A DNA stretch of 7,862 nucleotides, from NCBI GenBank assembly GCA_023413015.1, contig JAEZQR010000038.1, positions 1 to 7,862 on the forward strand, read 5' to 3'. Made by a program: the position numbers and the translations under genes. The notes under the pieces are model-generated. The model was not told the DNA's origin. It did no database searches and saw nothing but the letters and a program-made list of their open reading frames with translations. This document shows, piece by piece, positions 1-4,447 of the stretch. Position 1 is the first letter of the stretch. Each line of letters opens with the position of its first letter. This DNA comes from Pseudomonadota bacterium. GTDB taxonomy: Bacteria > Pseudomonadota > Alphaproteobacteria > Sphingomonadales > Sphingomonadaceae.

Positions 1-299
1 CGGCCGACCTGCTTGCCGACCACGAGGTCGCCGACGCCGATCTCGCGCAAGGAACCGTCCATGTCCTCGACGAAGCGCTCGGTCAGCCCGACGAGCGCGT
101 GCGGCACGTCCTCGCGTTCGAGACGGATCATGACAATGCTCAGGACCAGCGCCACCATGTCGAATCGGCCGTCCAAGGTGTCCGGCACTGTCCCGGCGGT
201 GTACCAGCGCGGCTCGCGCGCGAGGGCAACGACGGCGCGGTAGAGCGCATCCATCGGGGGGCGCGCCGGGGCGCGGCGTTTGAAAAGACTGAATGCCAT
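1..299 (-). CDS. Ubiquinol-cytochrome c chaperone family protein (N-terminal 99 residues, cut by window edge)
   Basis: This open frame runs off the left edge, so only residues 1-99 are visible. The family (Cbp3/UQCC1-like, Pfam Ubiq_cyt_C_chap) helps assemble cytochrome b into the respiratory bc1 complex and is widespread in alphaproteobacteria and mitochondria. Visible family hallmarks are LYRAVVALAREPRWY (residues 19-33), VPDTLDGRFDMV (38-49) and the MDGSLREIGVGDLVVGK stretch (80-96). I recognise these from general knowledge of the family. The start is the ATG at 297-299, preceded by an AGGGAG ribosome binding site (complement of 309-314) nine bases away. The N-terminus is short and basic (FKRR), with no signal peptide, consistent with a cytoplasmic or membrane-peripheral protein. 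It is divergent from bamE. The plus-strand open frame that crosses it is an in-frame upstream extension of bamE and not a gene. Confidence 0.87.
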   Translation of the reverse strand, partial: MAFSLFKRRAPARPPMDALYRAVVALAREPRWYTAGTVPDTLDGRFDMVALVLSIVMIRLEREDVPHALVGLTERFVEDMDGSLREIGVGDLVVGKQVG

Positions 300-308
300 G
301 GCGGCTGG

Positions 309-314
309 CTCCCT
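309..314 (-). promoter_or_regulatory. Ribosome binding site of the chaperone gene
   Basis: AGGGAG on the minus strand lies nine bases before the ATG at 299. It supports that start for a gene whose other end is outside the window. Confidence 0.6.
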
Positions 315-321
315 GCGGCGC

Positions 322-381
322 TTGCGACGCTTGTGCTGCCGCGGCTTATCCGCATATTGAGCCCGAGTCAGCGGCTTTCAA
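322..381. promoter_or_regulatory. Possible overlapping divergent promoters for the chaperone gene and bamE
   Basis: The 108-bp gap between the two divergent genes is GC-rich except for an AT-rich block at 353-359. On the minus strand, TTGAAA (complement of 376-381, five of six bases of the sigma-70 -35 consensus) stands 16-17 bp from CAATAT/AATATG (complement of 353-359). On the plus strand, TTGTGC (331-336) stands 16 bp before CATATT (353-358, four of six bases of TATAAT). Both directions would use the same -10 block, so the two promoters would compete. This is pattern matching by eye, the -35 for bamE is weak, and alphaproteobacterial promoters are poorly conserved. Confidence 0.28.
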
Positions 382-407
382 CAGCGGCCGCGCGTCGGGA
401 GCTGGAA

Positions 408-863
408 ATGCGCAAGTCGGTCATCGCGTTGGTTCTGGTGGGCGTCGTCGCCCTCCCCGCCTGCACGCGCGTCCAGAACAACATGGGCTACATCGTCGAC
501 GAAACCCTCGTCGCCGAAGTCAAACCCGGCGTCGACAATCGCGAATCGGTGATGAAGGCGCTGGGCCGGCCGTCGTTCAATGCGCAGTTCGACGACAAGA
601 GCTGGTACTATGTCTCGCGCGCGACGAAGCAGACCGCCTTCCTGTCGCCCAAGCCGACGCAGCAGAGCGTGATCATCGTCAGCTTCGACCCGCAGGGCAA
701 CGTCGCCAACGTCCAGCGCCGCGGGCTGGAGCAGGTCGTGAACGTCGACCCGGTCAACGACGAGACCCCGACGCTCGGCCGCAAGACCGGCATCATCGAG
801 GACCTGTTCGGCAACATCGGCCGCGTCGGCGGCATCCCGTCGTCCGGCGGCCCGAACCAGTAA
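408..863 (+). CDS. bamE: Outer membrane protein assembly factor BamE-like lipoprotein (SmpA/OmlA family)
   Basis: A 151-residue predicted lipoprotein. BamE is a small outer-membrane lipoprotein of the BAM complex, which folds beta-barrel proteins into the outer membrane. The N-terminus MRKSVIALVLVGVVALPAC is a lipoprotein signal with cleavage before Cys19. Thr20 at +2 is not an inner-membrane retention Asp. The mature part shows the SmpA/OmlA pattern: ETLVAEVKPGVDNRESVMKA (about 32-51) with LGRPS after it, then WYYVSR (about 65-70), a strand with SFDPQGNV, and a C-terminal TLGRKTGIIEDLFGNIGRVG segment typical of alphaproteobacterial BamE. The frame is open upstream to 99, but the ATG at 408 is chosen because it begins the signal peptide and follows GGGAG (397-401) by six bases. 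The longer version would run through the divergent chaperone gene. It converges on the oxidoreductase gene with 3 bp between stop codons. Confidence 0.9.
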   Translation: MRKSVIALVLVGVVALPACTRVQNNMGYIVDETLVAEVKPGVDNRESVMKALGRPSFNAQFDDKSWYYVSRATKQTAFLSPKPTQQSVIIVSFDPQGNVANVQRRGLEQVVNVDPVNDETPTLGRKTGIIEDLFGNIGRVGGIPSSGGPNQ

Positions 864-866
864 ACC

Positions 867-1970
867 TTATCTGAAGCGGCCGGGCCGATAGCACCCGGAA
901 TCGAGACCGGCCGGCACGGCCTCGCCCAGCAGCAGCGCCGCCGCCATCCGGCTGGCCGCCGGCGCGGTCTGGATGCCGAATCCGCCCTGCCCCACGCACC
1001 AGAAGAAGCCGGGCACCGTCGGCTCGAAGCCGTAGACGGGCACGCGGTCGGGCGCGAAGGTGCGCAACCCTGCCCAGGCCCGCTCGAGCCGCTTCACCCG
1101 CCATGTCGTCGCGCGCTCGAACCGGTCGATGGCGAGCGCCACGTCATACTCCTCGGGTTGCGTATCGCCCGGTTCGGCGGGAATCTCGTCATGCGGGCTC
1201 ACCCATAGGCGGCCGGCATCGGGCTTGAAGTAGAAACTGCCGTCGGCCGCGATCACCAGCGGTAGATCGGCGGGCGCCGGCGGATCGACGTCGATGACGG
1301 CGACGGTGCGCCGCAGCGGCTGCAGCCCGAGCGGCGCGATGCCGGCCAGCGCGGCGACCTGATCGCCCCAGGCCCCGGCGGCATTGACCACGATGTCGGC
1401 TTCGATCCGCGCCCCGGCGGTCTCGATCGCCCAGCCGCTCCCGCGCGGCTCCAGCGCCCGAACGGCCGCATCGGTCAGCAGCCGTGCCCCGGCGCGTCGG
1501 GCGCCGGCGAGGAACCCCTGATGCAGCGCTGCGACCTCGATATCGCGGCAGTCGGGCTCCCATAGCGCCCCGGCCGTCCAGGCTTCGGCGAGCTGCGGCA
1601 CCCGTGCCGTGATCTCGGCGGCGGCAAGCCGCTCGATCGTGACCCCAGTACCCTCGAAGCTCCGCTCCAGCTCGTCCAGCTCGTCCAGTGCGGCCGCGGT
1701 GGCGACGTGCAGGCCGCCGCGCGGCCCCAGCAGCGGGACCGCGGCGAAGCCGTCCGGCGGCGACTCGAAGAATTCCTTCGAAGCGGTCGTCAGCGGCTGG
1801 ATCGCCGGGCCGCCATAGGTTTCGGCATAGAAGGCGGCCGAGCGGCCGGTGGTGTGGTACCCCGGCTGCGCCTCGGCCTCGATCAGGGTGATCTCGGCGC
1901 GTCCGCGCAGGAAATAGGCGATCCCTGCCCCGGCGATGCCGGCCCCGATGATGGCGACTCGTGGTGTCAT
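867..1970 (-). CDS. FAD-dependent oxidoreductase, D-amino-acid oxidase fold, related to D-arginine dehydrogenase DauA
   Basis: A 367-residue flavoenzyme of the DAO family (PF01266), normal full length for the family. The N-terminal dinucleotide-binding motif GAGIAG is at residues 9-14, with the ribose-binding Glu31 ending the second strand. PGYHTTGRSAAFY (36-48) is the FAD-contacting loop, and NAAGAWGD (196-203) and GQGGFGIQ (327-334) are later FAD-site motifs. From memory, the sequence follows Pseudomonas DauA closely. Residues matching its catalytic or carboxylate-binding Tyr53, Arg222, Tyr249 and Arg305 are present as Tyr52, Arg221, Tyr247 and Arg303. The match to side-chain-binding Glu87 is Gly86, and His48 and Thr50 are Phe47 and Ala49. 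An amino-acid or imino-acid substrate with a non-basic side chain is therefore more likely than D-arginine; this is inference. The start overlaps the hydrolase stop (ATGA, 1967-1970), so translation is probably coupled. A 9-bp tandem repeat (1671-1688) encodes LDELDE. Confidence 0.88.
   Translation of the reverse strand: MTPRVAIIGAGIAGAGIAYFLRGRAEITLIEAEAQPGYHTTGRSAAFYAETYGGPAIQPLTTASKEFFESPPDGFAAVPLLGPRGGLHVATAAALDELDELERSFEGTGVTIERLAAAEITARVPQLAEAWTAGALWEPDCRDIEVAALHQGFLAGARRAGARLLTDAAVRALEPRGSGWAIETAGARIEADIVVNAAGAWGDQVAALAGIAPLGLQPLRRTVAVIDVDPPAPADLPLVIAADGSFYFKPDAGRLWVSPHDEIPAEPGDTQPEEYDVALAIDRFERATTWRVKRLERAWAGLRTFAPDRVPVYGFEPTVPGFFWCVGQGGFGIQTAPAASRMAAALLLGEAVPAGLDSGCYRPGRFR
1671..1688. 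repeat. Two tandem copies of a 9-bp unit inside the oxidoreductase gene
   Basis: CTCGTCCAG occurs twice head to tail. On the coding (minus) strand it encodes Leu-Asp-Glu twice, in a predicted helix of the oxidoreductase. Gain or loss of a unit would keep the frame. It is probably only a low-complexity helix segment. Confidence 0.6.
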
Positions 1971-2911
1971 GACGCCGGACCTAGCAGGAAATCTCGGATT
2001 GCCGCCTGCGTGGCGTCGCGAACCGGTTCGACGTCGCGCAGCAGTTCGTGCCGACCTCCCGGGATCAGGCGAAACTCACCTGTCGGCAGCCGTTCCGCGG
2101 CGCGACGGATGGCGGCGACCTCCACCAGCCGCTCGTGCTCGCCGGCCAGCAGCAGTAGCGGCGTGGCGATTCGCTCGAGCGCCTGCGCGGCGAACAGGCG
2201 GTCGATCGAACGGGACGCGCTGGCCAGCCAGCCCCATGTGATACCGCCGAGCGCCAGTTCGGGCGCCTCGGCGATCCACCAATGCTCGTCGGCGAACCGA
2301 TCCGGGCAGCCGGTCAGCAGCGCCTGGCGTTCGGGCCGTTGCTGCCAGGCGCCATAGCCACGCTGGAGCAGGGCATAGCGACCGCCGAGGCCGGCGCGGA
2401 CGGCGGCATCGGCCAAGCGGCGCGCCAGCTTCGGGGGAAGCGGCGCCGTACGGATGCCGAGCATCGGCGCAAGCAGCACGGCGCGCGCAATGGGACTGCT
2501 GCCGCGGGCCAGGTGCCGGAGCGCCAGATGACCGCCCATCGAATGCGCAACCAGATAGTGCGGCGCCGGCATCGTCGCGGCGAACCAGGCGACGATGCGG
2601 TCCAGATCGTCCGTCCAGCGGTCGAACTCGCCATGTCCCTTGTGCGGAGCGTCGCCGAGCCGGCCGGACAAGCCCTGCCCGCGCCAATCGAAGGTCGCGA
2701 CGCCGAGGCCCCAGTCCGACCGCCAGGTCCAATAGGCTTCGCTGTATTTCTCGATGAAATCGGCCCGGCCGCCGACGAACAGCAGCGAGCCGGCCGATCC
2801 GGCGGGCGCCTGCCAGCGCACGGTGCGCAGAGGCCAGCCATCGAGATCGATCCGCCCCCAGCTCGGGTCGGGTGGCAGCTGGCGGCGGCGGACGAGGGGA
2901 TCGGCGGGCAC
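1967..2911 (-). CDS. Alpha/beta hydrolase, lysophospholipase / monoacylglycerol lipase-like (PldB type)
   Basis: A 314-residue alpha/beta hydrolase of the serine aminopeptidase S33/Hydrolase_4 group, which cleaves lysophospholipids, monoacylglycerols or similar esters. The nucleophile elbow AHSMGG puts Ser124 as nucleophile. FDWRGQGLSGRLG (74-86) is the strand-loop typical of this group, and the catalytic His is His288 in GGRHELL. The acid is expected after strand 7 in GEHERLV (257-263), where Glu260 sits at the position usually held by Asp. No signal peptide or membrane segment is seen, so it is probably cytoplasmic. The start is a GTG at 2911: an in-frame TAA (complement of 2921-2923) lies four codons upstream and no ATG occurs nearby downstream. 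No good ribosome binding site sits at the usual distance; the nearest purine run, GAAGAAAG, is about 14 bases away inside the loop of an inverted repeat. Its stop overlaps the oxidoreductase start by 4 bp. The real substrate cannot be told from sequence. Confidence 0.86.
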   Translation of the reverse strand: MPADPLVRRRQLPPDPSWGRIDLDGWPLRTVRWQAPAGSAGSLLFVGGRADFIEKYSEAYWTWRSDWGLGVATFDWRGQGLSGRLGDAPHKGHGEFDRWTDDLDRIVAWFAATMPAPHYLVAHSMGGHLALRHLARGSSPIARAVLLAPMLGIRTAPLPPKLARRLADAAVRAGLGGRYALLQRGYGAWQQRPERQALLTGCPDRFADEHWWIAEAPELALGGITWGWLASASRSIDRLFAAQALERIATPLLLLAGEHERLVEVAAIRRAAERLPTGEFRLIPGGRHELLRDVEPVRDATQAAIRDFLLGPAS

Positions 2912-2920
2912 GCGGCTTGG
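2906..2920 (+). promoter_or_regulatory. Imperfect sigma-54 (-24/-12) promoter-like sequence ahead of cpaA
   Basis: GGGCACG, four bases, then TTGG match the sigma-54 consensus TGGCACG-N4-TTGC at 9 of the 11 fixed positions with exact spacing. The near-invariant GG of the -24 box is present. The C of the -12 GC is replaced by G, which normally weakens such promoters strongly. Transcription would start near 2932, before the cpaA ATG at 2959. The site overlaps the hydrolase start codon and the left arm of the inverted repeat. Chance similarity in GC-rich DNA is quite possible. Confidence 0.18.
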
Positions 2921-2943
2921 TTACGCTTTCTTCAACCAAGCCG
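2913..2943. repeat. Perfect 10-bp inverted repeat filling the hydrolase-cpaA divergent gap (possible operator or leader hairpin)
   Basis: CGGCTTGGTT (2913-2922) and AACCAAGCCG (2934-2943) are exact reverse complements, separated by 11 bp. Half-site centres lie 21 bp apart, two turns of B-DNA, so a dimeric regulator could read both arms on one face. The repeat takes up 31 of the 47 bp between the two divergent start codons. As RNA it could also form a 10-bp stem with an 11-base loop in either leader. In the hydrolase message the stem would end one base before the GTG, with a Shine-Dalgarno-like GAAGAAAG in the loop. No T-run follows on either strand, so a terminator is unlikely. The symmetry is seen directly; the regulatory role is inferred. 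Confidence 0.55.
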
Positions 2944-2958
2944 TCTACCGTCAGCTTC

Positions 2959-3429
2959 ATGACGATGTTGTCCTGGGTCTGCCTTGCCGGGCTCGCCGCG
3001 TTGCTCGCCGCCGCCGCGATCGGCGATGCGCGCCGCTTCATCATCCCGAACTGGCTGTGCGCCGCCGTCGCGGCGTTGAGCCTGCCGTACTGGCTGAGCA
3101 TCGGCGGTGCCTTGTGGCCCGGCTACGCACTGCAGATCGCCTTCGCGGTCGCGGTCCTTATCGCCTTCGCGGCGCTGTTCGCGGCCGGGCTGATGGGCGG
3201 CGGCGACGTCAAGCTGCTGGCTGCCCTCGCACTCTGGCTGCCGATCGGCCGATTCGCCCAGATGATGGTGATCGTGGCGCTGGCGGGCGGCGTGCTGACC
3301 ACCGGCCTCCTGATCGCGCATCGCCTGCGGCAGCGGCCCGGACGCCCTGAGATTCCCTACGGCCTGGCGATCGTCGCCGGCGCGCTGCTCACGTTCGGCG
3401 AACCGATTGTTAAGCATTTCCAGTCATGA
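2959..3429 (+). CDS. cpaA: Prepilin peptidase CpaA (TadV-like, A24 family)
   Basis: A 156-residue integral membrane aspartyl protease that cleaves the leader from Flp-type pilins at the inner membrane before pilus assembly. Four to six hydrophobic segments cover nearly the whole chain. The two catalytic aspartates of family A24 are visible: Asp23 in IGDARRFIIPN after the first membrane segment, and Asp83 in the GGGDVKLL motif (80-87, the GxGD signature). The protein is the short form without the N-methylase domain of PilD, as usual for CpaA/TadV. The frame is open further upstream, but the first ATG (2959) begins right at the first hydrophobic helix; ATG 2965, two codons later, is equally possible. 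Neither has a convincing ribosome binding site. It is the first gene of the operon and diverges from the hydrolase gene across 47 bp. A 35-bp gap separates it from cpaB. Confidence 0.92.
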   Translation: MTMLSWVCLAGLAALLAAAAIGDARRFIIPNWLCAAVAALSLPYWLSIGGALWPGYALQIAFAVAVLIAFAALFAAGLMGGGDVKLLAALALWLPIGRFAQMMVIVALAGGVLTTGLLIAHRLRQRPGRPEIPYGLAIVAGALLTFGEPIVKHFQS

Positions 3430-3464
3430 CTCGCCCCGAGATCAGCCGAGGGGCTTGAAGAAAC

Positions 3465-4445
3465 ATGGACGTCAGGAAGTTGCTTCTCTTGATCGGCGCG
3501 CTGCTGGTCGCCGGCGTGTCCGCCTTCATGGCGCGCAGCATGTTCGCCGGCGGCAACGCGGTGCCGACCGCCGCTGCCGCGCCGGTCGAAGCCGTCGGTA
3601 CCGAGGTGCTGGTTGCGGCCAAGCCGCTGCCGCTCGGCACGATCATCACTGCCGACATGCTGACCTTCCAGCCCTGGCCGAAAGACATGGTCGAGAAGGC
3701 CTATTTCCTCAAAGGTCAGACCGATCCGGCGACGCTGGCCGGCAAGGTCGTCCGCCACACCATCATCGCCGGTCAGCCGGTGACGCAGGGCGCGCTGATC
3801 GGCCCCGGCGAGAGCGGCTTCCTCGCCGCCGCGCTGAGCCCCGGCATGCGCGCGATCACCGTATCGGTATCGGCGACGACATCGGTCGGCGGCTTCATCT
3901 TCCCCGGCGACCGGATCGACCTCGTGCTGACGCAGGATGTCGGCGGCGAAGGTGGCTCGCTGCGTGCGGCCGAGACGATCGTCCGCAACCTGCGGGTACT
4001 CGCGGTCGACCAGCGCGTCGACGACACCTCGACGCAGGCGCAGGTCGGCAGCACGGTGACGCTCGAGGTCACGCCGAAGCTCGTCGAGAAGATCTCGGTC
4101 GCTCAAGGGCTGGGATCGCTGTCGCTCAGCCTGCGCTCGATCTCGGACAATGCGGCCGAACTGGAACGCGCCATCGCTTCCGGCGACGTGAATGTCGACG
4201 GCAACGACACGGCCGCCGACCGCGCGCTCGAGTTCGCCGTCGCCAAGCTGCCGTCGGACAGCAACCCGACCTTCACCACGAGCCCCGAGGTGTCGCGCTT
4301 CCGCCGCCAGGCCTATGCGCCGGCCTCAGCAGGCACCGCCAGCGGCGGGACGACCGGGGCGCTCGTGCCGGCCAGGCCAAGGGGGCCCGTCGTGCGCGTG
4401 GCGCGCGGCAATCAGGTGACCGAAGTATCTCTGGGGGCGAACTGA
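3465..4445 (+). CDS. cpaB: Flp pilus assembly protein CpaB (RcpC)
   Basis: A 326-residue periplasmic protein anchored in the inner membrane by an N-terminal helix (about residues 5-24: KLLLLIGALLVAGVSAFMAR). In the Tad system it is thought to support the CpaC secretin and pilus passage through the periplasm. A SAF-type domain follows (about 45-113: EVLVAAKPLPLGTIITADML, later AGQPVTQGALI). Next comes the RcpC/CpaB domain, with SPGMRAITVSVSATTSVGGF and PGDRIDLVLTQD (about 125-158) and RVLAVDQRVDD (about 177-187). The C-terminus ends in VVRVARGNQVTEVSLG, a common close of the family, after a Gly/Ala/Pro-rich linker (about 285-307). The ATG follows GAGGGG (3448-3453) by 11 bases. Its stop lies 2 bp before cpaC. 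Length is normal. A long open frame running in another phase under this gene and into cpaC is a GC-rich shadow. Confidence 0.95.
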   Translation: MDVRKLLLLIGALLVAGVSAFMARSMFAGGNAVPTAAAAPVEAVGTEVLVAAKPLPLGTIITADMLTFQPWPKDMVEKAYFLKGQTDPATLAGKVVRHTIIAGQPVTQGALIGPGESGFLAAALSPGMRAITVSVSATTSVGGFIFPGDRIDLVLTQDVGGEGGSLRAAETIVRNLRVLAVDQRVDDTSTQAQVGSTVTLEVTPKLVEKISVAQGLGSLSLSLRSISDNAAELERAIASGDVNVDGNDTAADRALEFAVAKLPSDSNPTFTTSPEVSRFRRQAYAPASAGTASGGTTGALVPARPRGPVVRVARGNQVTEVSLGAN

Positions 4446-4447
4446 TC

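Noticed and set aside
99..407. An upstream in-frame extension of bamE giving a 254-residue protein.
   Set aside because: It overlaps the divergent chaperone gene, and the lipoprotein signal with its ribosome binding site fixes the start at 408.
2076..2960. A minus-strand frame that starts with MKLTVDGLVEESVTKP opposite the cpaA start and continues through the hydrolase gene.
   Set aside because: The opening looks protein-like, but it soon turns Arg/Pro-rich and overlaps the well-supported hydrolase in another phase. It has no stop that would make it a short leader peptide.
3407..3420. A TTAA half-site near the end of cpaA, checked as a CtrA box because CtrA controls pilus genes in Caulobacter.
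   Set aside because: There is no second TTAA seven bases away, and no full TTAA-N7-TTAA was noticed upstream of cpaA or cpaB.
3861..3872. A tandem GTATCG-like repeat in cpaB.
   Set aside because: Two short copies encode a Val-Ser-Val-Ser strand typical of the CpaB domain, so it is coding constraint and not a separate element.
3357..4106. Long minus-strand frames opposite cpaB, cpaC and cpaE (for example 3357-4106 and 6416-7684).
   Set aside because: They are rich in Arg, Gly, Asp and Gln with no recognisable domain, typical of antisense shadows in high-GC DNA, and the sense genes are certain.
3407..4447. A long plus-strand open frame, in phase with cpaC, running under the whole of cpaB and making an apparent 817-residue protein.
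   Set aside because: Its translation is Arg/Gly/Ala-rich with no family likeness, while the cpaB phase gives a full CpaB. The cpaC signal peptide starts at 4448. Stop codons are rare in the off-phases of GC-rich genes.
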